Part shown: piece after piece, positions 49,690 to 58,795 of the stretch
Numbering within the stretch: the stretch's first letter is position 1
Layout: every line of letters starts with the position of its first letter
DNA from: a virus
DNA length: 64,000 nucleotides
Direction: 5' to 3' (one strand)
Virus record (IMG/VR): IMGVR_UViG_3300023184_000083
Span: 1-64,000 of that record
Position numbers and translations under genes: made by a program
Notes under the pieces: generated by a model
The model's input: only the letters and a program-made list of their open reading frames with translations
Told to the model about the DNA's origin: nothing
Databases searched by the model: none

Positions 49690-49725
49690 GTGTATCACTG
49701 TATCCGTTATTAGTAACAATTACAA
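49690..49725 (-). promoter_or_regulatory. Main-family promoter, 7-nt spacing to ATG
   Basis: TTGTAA, 17 nt with CTAATAACGGA, TACAGT, GATACAC, ATG. Confidence 0.85.
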
Positions 49726-49740
49726 CATTAGGTAAGAAAA

Positions 49741-50160
49741 ATGTCAGGCTCAACAGAACATAGACGAGCGCCAAGAAGGCAGATAAAAGAGATACAAAAG
49801 GTCGGAACATGGGGAAACATTGAGTACCGCCATATTTTGTCATGTGGTCACATAGAGATTCGTCCACGTGCATCCAGAGCCCCGAAACTTGCATGTGCTT
49901 GGTGTTTGCGGGCAGAGGACAAGCAAATAGAAATGATTGCATTAGCACAACAGCCTCCACGCATTATTGACGACATAGAGTTTTCCAACGAAGAACAGGA
50001 AGTGCAGATGATTCGTGGTGCTATTGCTAAGAGACTAAATGTTTCTTCGGAAGCAGTTGATGTGGTAGTTCGTGATACTGGTGGTCGTCTAGAAATAATT
50101 AACGTCAGGGTATTTCTTTCTGCGTCTGAAGCACGTAGGATTGCGGGGCAGTCAGCCTGA
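49741..50160 (+). CDS. Zinc-binding hypothetical protein
   Basis: 139 residues. A basic N-terminus, then LSCGHIEIRP and CAWCLR forming a Cys/His site, and a C-terminal alpha/beta segment (VDVVVRDTGGRLEIINVRV). First gene of the WhiB2-primase operon. Confidence 0.65.
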   Translation: MSGSTEHRRAPRRQIKEIQKVGTWGNIEYRHILSCGHIEIRPRASRAPKLACAWCLRAEDKQIEMIALAQQPPRIIDDIEFSNEEQEVQMIRGAIAKRLNVSSEAVDVVVRDTGGRLEIINVRVFLSASEARRIAGQSA

Positions 50161-50169
50161 GGAGGTCGC

Positions 50170-50529
50170 ATGGGGAACTTTGAGTTAGCACCAGATAACG
50201 GTTCATGCAAGGGTCATCCAGTTGATTGGTGGTTTCCAAACCTGTATGGACTCAATCGTGCAGACCTAATCAAAGCCCGTGCAAACATTAAAATGGCTAT
50301 AGATATTTGCAATACTTGTGAATGTATTAAAGAGTGTCTTGAGTATTCACTGCGACACGAGCCTTGGGGTATTTGGGGTGGACTCAATGAAGAAGAACGT
50401 GCTCGCTTGCGCTCCAAGAAGAGCATCTCGCTGTCCCGTGATGGCCGCATCAACTTCGCCGGCATAGGACTACGTAATGCAAATGGCAACTCAGTAAAGG
50501 ATGCGTCTAATGGCAATAGCATCCCATAG
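50170..50529 (+). CDS. whiB: Second WhiB-family protein
   Basis: 119 residues with GAGGAGGT upstream. It has CKGHP with WWFPN, then CNTCECIKECLEYSL, GIWGGLNEEER and a C-terminal arginine stretch. Cys spacing fits a [4Fe-4S] cluster. It is clearly distinct from the copy at 18743 and precedes the primase, so it may control or time replication genes. Confidence 0.88.
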   Translation: MGNFELAPDNGSCKGHPVDWWFPNLYGLNRADLIKARANIKMAIDICNTCECIKECLEYSLRHEPWGIWGGLNEEERARLRSKKSISLSRDGRINFAGIGLRNANGNSVKDASNGNSIP

Positions 50530-52255
50530 TCACACAGACGCCTTCTTGGCAAAACTAAATGGTGTTAAAGAGACCCCCAATGGATGGGAAGCCCGATGCC
50601 CATGTCGCAACGATGATGAAAACCCATCACTTGCTATCTCGGAAGATGACAGCAACGGCAATATTCTTGTTACTTGTCATCGTGGTAGTCCGTGTAACGC
50701 AAAAGAAATCTGCGAAGCGATGGGGACAACCATGGCTTCTCTGTTTCCCCCAAAGCAGGGCGAGAAAGAAAAGGACAAACTCACACTCGTTAAAGCGTAC
50801 GACTACACAGACGTAGATGGAACTCTTCTCTTCCAAAAGTGCCGGTATGTCAATCAGGACAATAAGAAGAAGTTTCTCCAACGCCGACCAGTAGGTAACG
50901 GCAAGTGGGATTACAAACTAGAGGACACTCCAAAGGTTCTTTACAACCTTCCAATGGTTGTCAAAGCCGTTAATGCCGGTCATCCAATATGGATTGTTGA
51001 AGGCGAGAAAGACTCAGACACTCTTACCGAGTTGGGGTACGTTGCAACCACTCCTCCTAATGGTGCTGGTAAGTGGTTACCAATACACACAAGCGTTCTC
51101 GCTGGAGCGACAGTAGACATCATTGCCGACAACGATGAGCCAGGTCGTGAACACGCACTAATGGTCGCACAGGAACTAATGAAGGTGAAGTGTGATGTTG
51201 CAGTGTGGGTGTCGCCTAAGTTTAAAGACATTACAGACCATCTTGCAGGTGGACTAACTTTCTCTGACTTAACAGCGCTTGATACGCCCGATGTAAAGGT
51301 TGAAGTGCATGATGAACCAGAAGCAGTCGGGGCCGAAGACACACCGGCAAATCAGTTCTCGGATGCAAAGTCAAAGATTGCAGAACTACTAACCCGTAGT
51401 GACCTGACTGCTGAACAAATAGTTCTCAAGTCATCCCAAATCATCACAAACATAAGCGCTGGTCGTCCTGTTGACTTCGGTCGTCTTGTTGTGTGGGAGG
51501 ACTTCATTAGAGAAGTTGACAAAGACACATACGAGTGGGTAATTGAAGGCTTGATTGAAAAAGGGGAACGTGTTATCGTTGTTGCTGCTGAGGGTGTTGG
51601 TAAGACGATGCTTGCACGACAAGTAGCAATCTGTTCTGCTGGTGGCATACATCCATTCACATATCAACGCATGAAGCCAGTGCGCACACTTACTGTTGAC
51701 CTTGAAAACCCTGAACGAATCATCAGGAAAACATCTCGTAATATAATTGGTGAAGTAAAGCGACTTAACGGCAACGCACCCATCAATGCTCAAGTCCTGA
51801 TTAAACCAAATGGTTTGAACCTACTCACCTCAGCAGACAGGATGGTCTTAGAGAAGGCGATAGAGGAATCAAAGCCCGAGTTGCTGGTGATGGGTCCCCT
51901 CTACAAGTCTTTCGTAGACCCAGGTGGTCGTACATCGGAAGCGATTGCTGTAGAGGTAGCAAAGTATCTTGACGATATCCGTACCACCTATCAGTGCGCC
52001 CTGTGGTTAGAGCATCACGCTCCTCTTGGAACAACAATGTCTACCCGAGACCTTCGTCCGTTTGGTTCTGCTGTGTGGTCCCGTTGGCCAGAGTTCGGTA
52101 TCTCTCTCACTCCAGACCCCTCTGCTGTGGGACAATATGTTTACGATGTTAAACACTTCAGAGGTGCACGTGATGAGCGTCAATGGCCTACTAAAATGAA
52201 GCGTGGTAGTAGGCTTCCGTTTGAAGTCTTGGAATTCATGAAAGTCTCCACATGA
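50510..52255 (+). CDS. Primase-helicase with TOPRIM and RecA-like ATPase domains
   Basis: 581 residues. N-terminal zinc-binding CPCRNDDENPSLAIS and TCHRGSPC (CHC2-like), TOPRIM (IVEGEKDSDTLTELG, then IIADNDEPGREHA), and a C-terminal RecA-like ATPase with Walker A AAEGVGKTML and an LWLEHHAP segment. It combines primer synthesis with DNA-dependent ATPase functions as in T7-like systems. Two starts, 50501 and 50510, overlap WhiB2; the latter has better spacing to AAAGG. Confidence 0.85.
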   Translation: MAIASHSHTDAFLAKLNGVKETPNGWEARCPCRNDDENPSLAISEDDSNGNILVTCHRGSPCNAKEICEAMGTTMASLFPPKQGEKEKDKLTLVKAYDYTDVDGTLLFQKCRYVNQDNKKKFLQRRPVGNGKWDYKLEDTPKVLYNLPMVVKAVNAGHPIWIVEGEKDSDTLTELGYVATTPPNGAGKWLPIHTSVLAGATVDIIADNDEPGREHALMVAQELMKVKCDVAVWVSPKFKDITDHLAGGLTFSDLTALDTPDVKVEVHDEPEAVGAEDTPANQFSDAKSKIAELLTRSDLTAEQIVLKSSQIITNISAGRPVDFGRLVVWEDFIREVDKDTYEWVIEGLIEKGERVIVVAAEGVGKTMLARQVAICSAGGIHPFTYQRMKPVRTLTVDLENPERIIRKTSRNIIGEVKRLNGNAPINAQVLIKPNGLNLLTSADRMVLEKAIEESKPELLVMGPLYKSFVDPGGRTSEAIAVEVAKYLDDIRTTYQCALWLEHHAPLGTTMSTRDLRPFGSAVWSRWPEFGISLTPDPSAVGQYVYDVKHFRGARDERQWPTKMKRGSRLPFEVLEFMKVST

Positions 52256-52866
52256 GCGATGATAGAAATAACAAGGCGGTGTCAAGGGAGTTCCTTGCAG
52301 AACGTGACCTTCGTATTTTCAAGATGCGTCAGGCTGGTGTCTCAACTACTGAAATAGCAAGACGCTTTGGTATCACGTCAAGCGTGGTGAATAGGGCTGT
52401 ACAGAGGCAGTTGTCTAGACTGAACAGCGAAGCATTGTTGGCTTATCCCGAGGTGCTTCGTATGGAACTGGAGAGACTGGACAATCTACAGCAGGCTATT
52501 TGGCCCATGACTCAGCATCGCAAGGTGACTATGGACGACGGGACTGAAGTAGCGGTTGAACCAGACTTGAAGGCAATCCAACAGGTTTTGTCAATTATGG
52601 ACAGGCGTTCCAAACTCTTGGGTATGGAGCAGCAGACAGTGAATGTCAACATGGATGTTCGTGACATGAACCCAATCAAGGCAACTCTTGCTGGTGAAGC
52701 AAGCACGGCTAGGGCTCTTTCGGACTTTGATGCCGAGGGAGAGGCTAGACAACTTCTTGAGATTATGGGCTCTTCTGGAGTGCTTCCTTCTGATACTGTG
52801 AGAGCAATCCTCGGACAAGGGGAAATCGTAGATGCTGAAGTCGTGGAGACAGAACAAGATGAATGA
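52252..52866 (+). CDS. HTH protein, candidate terminase small subunit
   Basis: 204 residues, ATGA overlap with the primase. The N-terminus has an HTH (QAGVSTTEIARRFGITSSVVNRAVQRQ). The middle ELERLDNLQQAIWP and QQVLSIMDRRSKLLGME match a pattern common in small terminase subunits. The C-terminus is acidic. No large terminase follows in this window, so a regulatory role is also possible. Confidence 0.6.
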   Translation: MSDDRNNKAVSREFLAERDLRIFKMRQAGVSTTEIARRFGITSSVVNRAVQRQLSRLNSEALLAYPEVLRMELERLDNLQQAIWPMTQHRKVTMDDGTEVAVEPDLKAIQQVLSIMDRRSKLLGMEQQTVNVNMDVRDMNPIKATLAGEASTARALSDFDAEGEARQLLEIMGSSGVLPSDTVRAILGQGEIVDAEVVETEQDE

Positions 52867-53221
52867 AGAAAAAGAACTTAAGAATCTCGCAGACTCTATT
52901 ATGTACCAGCCTCAGGACAACCTAAGGGCTGCCATGGACAAAGAAGTAGAAACAACTCTGAAAGACATGGCTGTATCAACGGCGCTATCCGATGGGGATG
53001 GACCCGCAGATAAGCAAGTTTTGATTCGTGCTACAGAGACAGACAAAGAGAGATGGAAGCGTGCTGCTGAAGTAAAAGGGCTAACTATGTCTGACTTCAT
53101 CAGGGGAGTGCTTAACGATGCTGCTGCAGGGACGCTTGACTGCAATCACCCAATCAATCAACGTCGTTACTACCCGTGGGCAGAGTTCTGCTTGGCGTGT
53201 GACGTACGTTTGCGTGGCTAA
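52859..53221 (+). CDS. Ribbon-helix-helix protein with a C-terminal Cys/His segment
   Basis: 120 residues from the ATG at 52859 (GGAGACAG upstream). VLIRATETDKERWKRAAEVKGLTMSDFIRGVLNDAA matches an Arc-like RHH. The end has C.HPINQ...FCLAC, a possible zinc site. Confidence 0.7.
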   Translation: MNEEKELKNLADSIMYQPQDNLRAAMDKEVETTLKDMAVSTALSDGDGPADKQVLIRATETDKERWKRAAEVKGLTMSDFIRGVLNDAAAGTLDCNHPINQRRYYPWAEFCLACDVRLRG

Positions 53222-53223
53222 CA

Positions 53224-53397
53224 ATGTGGAAGCCCAAGAAGAAGGAAGATGACTCCTTCTCACCCGTAGATAGGTATCTCATCTGTAGAGAGTGTGAACA
53301 CTTCTACGCACCAACTCGTCAGTGTAAAGAGTGTGGCTGCTTCTTAGCCCTAAAAGTTAAGTCAAAGTCTCAGTCATGCCCGATTGGTAAATGGTGA
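53224..53397 (+). CDS. 57-residue zinc-ribbon protein, paralogue of the 10.8 kb gene
   Basis: ATG 2 nt after the previous stop. ICRECEHFYAPTRQCKECGC, then CPIGKW, repeats the pattern of the protein at 10778-11023. Confidence 0.7.
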   Translation: MWKPKKKEDDSFSPVDRYLICRECEHFYAPTRQCKECGCFLALKVKSKSQSCPIGKW

Positions 53398-53400
53398 GGC

Positions 53401-56400
53401 TCAAGAACCTCTGAGGTTTTTTCCCATTGTACGAGGCTTTCTCTTTGTAGATTCTTTATCGCTTCTACTACGCCCGATGACTGTTCTTTTATTCTTTTTT
53501 GCTTGCGAACGATTGCTAATACCGTTAATACCGGCGTCAGAATAACGGCGACTACCGTTACTAGTCTCTTGTGAACGTGCATACCTCTCACGGCTCCATC
53601 TCTTAATTGACCTATTGGTAGAGCGTAGTGTGCCACGGAAGCCTCCACCAGCATCCTTATACATCTTGATAAGTATCTGTTGTTTGCGCGCTGTCCACTC
53701 GCCGGCCTTGCCACCATCTTCACCTTTGAGAATGTTCTTTCTCATCTCTTTCCATAGTTCAGGAGAGTCTTGTTCTAGTGACTTCTGTTGTGGGGCGTTG
53801 TCTAAGAAACTCTTAGTAACAACAGCAACCCATGGGAGGGTCTTTGTATCAGGCTGTTTTATTGGTTTTCCTCTGACGTATCCTACGAACGAGGAGTGTG
53901 CCTTGCGTGTCTTCGTGATGTTGTTGTCTATGAGCGAATGTATATACGCAGTCGCTCTCGTTTTAGGGGGTTCTTGAAGTAGGGATTTGTTTTGAACAGG
54001 GCTATAAGTGTCAGGGTTATCCAGTTGTAGGATTTGCCTCATTGTTTCCACGTCTATGGTCATGTTGTCAGATGCTTTATGTATTTTTTCCAACAGTCTT
54101 AAAGCCTCTTTTGCTGTTGAGATTCCTCGCTTCTCATCAGCCTCTTCCCAAGTCCTAAGTTGCATTATCATGATTCTACGAAATAAATCAAAAGGAAGAG
54201 CGTCCTTATATTCAGGATTGTCTGCATAAATGTTTTGACTCGTATGAACCATTGCTAAAAAGTTTGCCCACTCTCCGTGTCTGTCAAACCCACGACCCGT
54301 TCCAAGATGACCAATAATGTCATGCATGACCTGTATATAGGAACCCTGGTCTTGCTCCTGAATCATCATCGCATCGGATGGAACCCTTAAGAACCTCTCG
54401 TACAGGGTGTCAAATGAGTCCATAGAGCCTCCTGGGGTGTACTCTGCGCCAAGAGATTCACGCAAGTTGTTATATGCGCTACGAGAGATTAATAAGGAAT
54501 CAGCGGCGTCACTTAGTTTTTCTCCGAATGTTTCGGAATAATCCGTGTATCCCAGTCCGGGTGTTGGCTCTCTCAAGTTGTCTAGAATGGATTGATACAT
54601 TCTGATTCTTGCTTCAGAAGATGGAATTCTCACATGAGAGAAGTCTCCATCAAAGCCAATAATCTTTTGAAATTCTGGAACCGGTGGAGCAATCATGGTG
54701 AATATGCCATCCGGTGATGGCTCTATGCGAATCTGGTTAACAAGTTCTCTTATTCTTTCTTCTGTCCACATGCCTTGTGGTGTTACGTTTCTATTGCGCA
54801 TGCGACTGAATAGTTCAGGGTCTCCGCCTGCCAACTTAAATATGACTTCAGGTATTTTTTCGGGAGCCAAATCATACAGAGATGGGTCTTTTACTAGAGC
54901 GTCAATTACTTCTATTGCTGCTTGTTGAGAGGCAAGACCATGCGTGTGTATGGCGTCCTGTTTAGCAACTGCTTGTACGTCTGTCCTAGTTGCACCATTT
55001 AATGGTTTACCTGAACGCAATCCACTAATTGGTGAACCATCATTGTTAAGTACCTGTGTTCTGTCGGAGTCGTCAAGCATGTCAATGACAGTTTGAATGT
55101 CACCCGTGTATCCATAAATCCAGTTGTTCCACTGTCCTCCATCCATGTCTTCATCGTATTTATCACCGAAACCAGTGCCATAAGTTTGTTCAATACGTGA
55201 CATCGCAAATCTAGTAAGCACGCTTCTCTTAACGGCTTCTTTTTCGTCAGGGGTGAAGTCGTCAAATATTGGATTATCAAGCATTGTAATTACTGCTAAT
55301 GGGTTAGCCCATTCGCCATGTCTATCAAACCCTCTACCAATACCCGCATGACCAAAAGCATCATGTACGCCTGATTCCACACTGCCGGAACCATCAGCGA
55401 AGGAACTTCTGATAGGGTTAGACAAGCCTGATAGGTAGAGACTCAACCAACCAGAGCCCACCGAATCACCGATATCTTCTTTTGGTGCACCTTCTGTTAG
55501 TGATTCAACTAGTCCTATTAATCTGTTGCTGAATCTTTCTTCTAGGCGCTCATAGTTTCTGCCGAAGAGACTCTGCCTAGTATCCTCATCATTAAAAATT
55601 GCTTCGGATTGGTTTTCTTTTATGTGTTTTGCTGCTGCTTTGACTGTCGCACGCTTAGGTACCCGTACCTTAGACCAGTCTCGTTTGTCTGGAATGAATT
55701 GAAACATGAGTGGGTTCGGGTCCGCCATCATCATTGGGATGCCATCATCATCAACTTCAACACGAATGGAATCCAATAGACGCTTCTTGAATTGTTCTAT
55801 TGCTGAATGTATTGGTCTCTTTGCTAGTTCTCCACTAGTCACTTCATCCATACGTTGAGTAAGTTCGTCCTCTGCTATGGATACTTCTTTATCTGATAGT
55901 TCTAATTCTTTTGATATCTGACCAAAGTCTTTACCCATGATGGTTGCTGAACGAGAGGCAAGACCACTTACGTTGCGTTCCCATGGTTTATCAGGAGTGC
56001 CACCGGTACTGGTGTGTTTGCCTCTGGTCTCACCCGTGACTGTTATGCCTGACAAACGAGCAAGAGTGCTCCTAAAAGCGTCACTAACAAGCATGTTGTT
56101 TACGTTTGCGTGAGGTGAAGTAACAGCAGCAAAGCCTTCTGCAAATGTCTCCTGTGGGTCTGACAATGCATAACCCGAAAAGACAACTGGATAACCTTGA
56201 CCAGCAAGGTCAAAGAAATGAAACGGGTCAAAGTGTTTGTTTTCTACTAACCTGCCTCTTGTCACGCTGTCATACATGGAAGAAATAGGCTTACTTACTA
56301 ATGGGTCACCAAGAGCCCACCCTTTTTTGGCATTAAACAGGTCTCTTAATTCTGCCTTGTTTGCCAGTATCTGACTTTCTGTCATTCCTAGTGTTTGTAA

Positions 56401-58365
56401 TTGTGTCCTTGCAGAGCGTCTTGTTAGTTTCCAGTAAAGGAAGTGCCCGTACTCATGTCTAAGAGTAGATGACATGTCTCCTTGTACACCCCATGGAAGG
56501 TTTAGTTCTTCGTCTGCATTTTGAAAAACCTTCCATAACGTTATCTCTCCTGGTTTTGAATCAGGCTTGTACTTTTTTAAATAATCTCTTAGTTCAAGGT
56601 TGAACGTTATGCCGCTTGTTAGTTCCTCACCTAATGGACGAAACCATGCGCCCGCTTGGCTCTCACCAGGGGCTCCACCTATAGTGCCAGTAACATTACC
56701 TCTAAGCCTTGCTTCACTTGCTGACTTACTAGTGGTAACAGTAATCGGAGGCAAACCAAACGTGCGTACATACCATGCGAATGCTGGGTCCTTCAGTGCT
56801 TCTCTTACTATGTCCTGTGCTTCTTTGATTCCTTCTGGTGAAAAGTCAATACCATCTGCTTGTAGTAGTGTCAGGGTGTGAGGTAGCATTGCCTGTGATT
56901 CCATGTGCTGTTCAGCCCGTGAGAGTTTATTCCAGTCCTCACCTATTGCTAACTGTGCAATGTATGTTGCCCAATCCATTGCGGAACGAACTACTACCAA
57001 CTCTGCTATCTCATCATCAGAGGCATCTTTAAGCCAGTCTGGTGAGGTGGGTGCAATACCTATGTTGGTATGGCGTGTTTCGTATGGGTTGTTAGGGTCG
57101 CTTAGGTTGGGTGTCAGAAAGAATGATGGCATCTGTACATTGCCACCCGTGGGTGTTGTTGGCTTCTGTGATGAGCGTAGTCCTATCGCATTGCGCTCCT
57201 CCGCTCTCTTGCGTGGGGTGACAGTGCGTATGGGGTGTCCTAGTACCTCTTGGATATGCGCTTTGAGTACAGGGTTCAGTAGGTTGTGTATGTCCTCGTC
57301 ATCACTAAGGTATGCACTTACACCTTCTGCGAACATCTCTGATGGGTTGGTCTGACCGTACTGTGTACCTACAAAGGGTGCACCATCAGGCATGTCCTTG
57401 TTGTTCTCAATGGCATCTACTAAGTCTTTCCATTGACCACTGAGTCTCTTGAGTTCTTCATCATCTATGCCTAGTGTGTTCATTAGGAATTCAGTGGACT
57501 CCCAATCATCTAGTGCATAGTAAGAAGCGAGTGCCATCTGACGGCTACCTAGTGGTGCTGTCTCTAAGGCAATGTCATTGAGGTAGTGACCAAACTCATG
57601 ACGGAAGTAATCAGATACCTCTACACCTGCCAATTGTTTCTTAGTACCTTTGGCACCAAAGCCATTGACAAAGAACTTACTTGTGTTCATTCTCTTCTTG
57701 ATGTTCTGTATTGCACCAGTAGAGAATGTATTGGGATTGAATGACATCCAGTTATGTTCATACTCATAGGCAGCACCTACTAGGCGTGTCATGGCACCTT
57801 TCTTAAACATCACGACAGGTGGCATACCGAAGCGACCTACCTCATCATGGAATGATGGGCTATCAGTGAGTGCCTTCTCTAGTGCTACCCGTAGCACCTT
57901 TACGGCTTGAGGTGAGAAGTCAAAGGGTTCAGTGCTACCTAAGTTGTCTAAGAGGTCCTTTGAGAAGGACTCTAGGTACTGTGCATTGGTGAGGTCATCA
58001 CGCCTCTTGTGCTGTAGTAGTTGCTCTACGAACCTCTGTGGTGAGTCAGGTACTGCCTTCTCTGCTACCTCTTTAGGTGTCAGGTTGGCATAGCCTCTAC
58101 CCGAATAGTCACCCGTGACGCTCCTGAGACCATAGGGGATGCCGACATTGAGAGGTACTGATGGTCTCTCAAACTCGGATGCGTCTTGGACTAGACCATC
58201 ACCATCACCATCAAAGGCCTTGGGGTCAAACCTTTCCTTTGCTATGCGCATACCGAGTCCCTTGACCTCTTGACCATCAAGGGTCTTGACCTCTAAGGGT
58301 GACTCTTTGCGTCGTCTTAGAGAGCGAGCAGAGTCATCAGGGTTGATGTGGAAAGTGAATGGCAT
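53401..58365 (-). CDS. 1654-residue multi-domain protein with duplicated HExGH and RHGEW modules
   Basis: The N-terminus has FDPKAFDGDGDGLVQDASEF (DxDxDG loop), a pattern seen in large actinophage virion-type proteins. Two metallopeptidase-like modules follow: HEFGH near residue 255 and HEYGH near 637, each followed by a late PxxxFAEG segment. Then two other modules each contain a D.MMIQ/FQFIPD region and HDxxGH...GRGFDRHGEWAN near 1000 and 1345. The last 100 residues are arginine/lysine-rich. It may be injected or internal, processing capsid or host targets; that is inference. No promoter of the main family precedes it. Confidence 0.75.
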   Translation of the reverse strand: MPFTFHINPDDSARSLRRRKESPLEVKTLDGQEVKGLGMRIAKERFDPKAFDGDGDGLVQDASEFERPSVPLNVGIPYGLRSVTGDYSGRGYANLTPKEVAEKAVPDSPQRFVEQLLQHKRRDDLTNAQYLESFSKDLLDNLGSTEPFDFSPQAVKVLRVALEKALTDSPSFHDEVGRFGMPPVVMFKKGAMTRLVGAAYEYEHNWMSFNPNTFSTGAIQNIKKRMNTSKFFVNGFGAKGTKKQLAGVEVSDYFRHEFGHYLNDIALETAPLGSRQMALASYYALDDWESTEFLMNTLGIDDEELKRLSGQWKDLVDAIENNKDMPDGAPFVGTQYGQTNPSEMFAEGVSAYLSDDEDIHNLLNPVLKAHIQEVLGHPIRTVTPRKRAEERNAIGLRSSQKPTTPTGGNVQMPSFFLTPNLSDPNNPYETRHTNIGIAPTSPDWLKDASDDEIAELVVVRSAMDWATYIAQLAIGEDWNKLSRAEQHMESQAMLPHTLTLLQADGIDFSPEGIKEAQDIVREALKDPAFAWYVRTFGLPPITVTTSKSASEARLRGNVTGTIGGAPGESQAGAWFRPLGEELTSGITFNLELRDYLKKYKPDSKPGEITLWKVFQNADEELNLPWGVQGDMSSTLRHEYGHFLYWKLTRRSARTQLQTLGMTESQILANKAELRDLFNAKKGWALGDPLVSKPISSMYDSVTRGRLVENKHFDPFHFFDLAGQGYPVVFSGYALSDPQETFAEGFAAVTSPHANVNNMLVSDAFRSTLARLSGITVTGETRGKHTSTGGTPDKPWERNVSGLASRSATIMGKDFGQISKELELSDKEVSIAEDELTQRMDEVTSGELAKRPIHSAIEQFKKRLLDSIRVEVDDDGIPMMMADPNPLMFQFIPDKRDWSKVRVPKRATVKAAAKHIKENQSEAIFNDEDTRQSLFGRNYERLEERFSNRLIGLVESLTEGAPKEDIGDSVGSGWLSLYLSGLSNPIRSSFADGSGSVESGVHDAFGHAGIGRGFDRHGEWANPLAVITMLDNPIFDDFTPDEKEAVKRSVLTRFAMSRIEQTYGTGFGDKYDEDMDGGQWNNWIYGYTGDIQTVIDMLDDSDRTQVLNNDGSPISGLRSGKPLNGATRTDVQAVAKQDAIHTHGLASQQAAIEVIDALVKDPSLYDLAPEKIPEVIFKLAGGDPELFSRMRNRNVTPQGMWTEERIRELVNQIRIEPSPDGIFTMIAPPVPEFQKIIGFDGDFSHVRIPSSEARIRMYQSILDNLREPTPGLGYTDYSETFGEKLSDAADSLLISRSAYNNLRESLGAEYTPGGSMDSFDTLYERFLRVPSDAMMIQEQDQGSYIQVMHDIIGHLGTGRGFDRHGEWANFLAMVHTSQNIYADNPEYKDALPFDLFRRIMIMQLRTWEEADEKRGISTAKEALRLLEKIHKASDNMTIDVETMRQILQLDNPDTYSPVQNKSLLQEPPKTRATAYIHSLIDNNITKTRKAHSSFVGYVRGKPIKQPDTKTLPWVAVVTKSFLDNAPQQKSLEQDSPELWKEMRKNILKGEDGGKAGEWTARKQQILIKMYKDAGGGFRGTLRSTNRSIKRWSRERYARSQETSNGSRRYSDAGINGISNRSQAKKNKRTVIGRSRSDKESTKRKPRTMGKNLRGS
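53408..53424. terminator. Short hairpin and U-tract between convergent genes
   Basis: AACCT and AGGTT around CTG, followed by TTTT on the plus strand. Weak by stem length. Confidence 0.5.
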
Positions 58366-58573
58366 GATAACTATTGTAAGTGAAGGGTGATGTGTGATGA
58401 GACACTATCGCATTGGCATTCATTGAGTGAGACACTAAGGTCATCATGAGGTGGCATTAGGGGTCATGAGAGAGCCTCTGAGAGCCTCTAAGAGGACATG
58501 GGTCATGATGTGGTCTCTCTATGGGGTGCTGTCAAGGGGTGCCCTATGAGGCGAGGGGTAGGCATGCCTAACA

Positions 58574-58616
58574 GAACAGGTGTTCGTGATAGGTCAGCCT
58601 AACAGAACAGGTGTTC
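58574..58616. promoter_or_regulatory. Tandem LexA/SOS-type boxes
   Basis: GAACAGGTGTTC at 58574-58585 and 58605-58616 inside a direct repeat of 19-21 bp, 31 bp apart. It fits GAAC-N4-GTTC, the Gram-positive/actinobacterial LexA consensus. Confidence 0.65.
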
Positions 58617-58620
58617 GGCC

Positions 58621-58642
58621 TGTGGATAAAGGGTGTGGATAA
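58621..58642 (-). promoter_or_regulatory. Two DnaA boxes, possible origin
   Basis: TGTGGATAA at 58621-58629 and 58634-58642, next to the LexA boxes and followed by CCACT/AGTGG hairpin DNA. Confidence 0.55.
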
Positions 58643-58795
58643 CCACTAAAAGTGGTCAAAAGGGGTCAAAAACCACTATCCATAGTCATTTCTCGGGGCT
58701 TTTTCCACAGGGGTCTCAGGGCTGTGGGGAGCAACATACTAATAAATGAAGTTTCCCCACTCTTCAAATAGATTTATCCAACCCCTTCGTATGCG

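Larger units (their letters stand above)
58366..58795. other. Control/origin-like intergenic region
   Basis: 430 bp without a credible gene. It contains TAGGCATGCCTA (58559-58570), two LexA-type boxes, two exact DnaA boxes, a CCACT-AAA-AGTGG hairpin and an AGATTTATC operator half-site. The first 190 bp are unusually rich in TGAG and CTCT words. Confidence 0.55.

Noticed and set aside
49405-49719. Start of the membrane protein at 49719
   Set aside because: The extra 10 codons would be read from the promoter itself; the ATG at 49689 is 7 nt after the -10.
25537-49725. Promoter copies as a CRISPR array or transposon ends
   Set aside because: Copies are spread over 24 kb in both orientations, each before a gene, with no spacers and no transposase.
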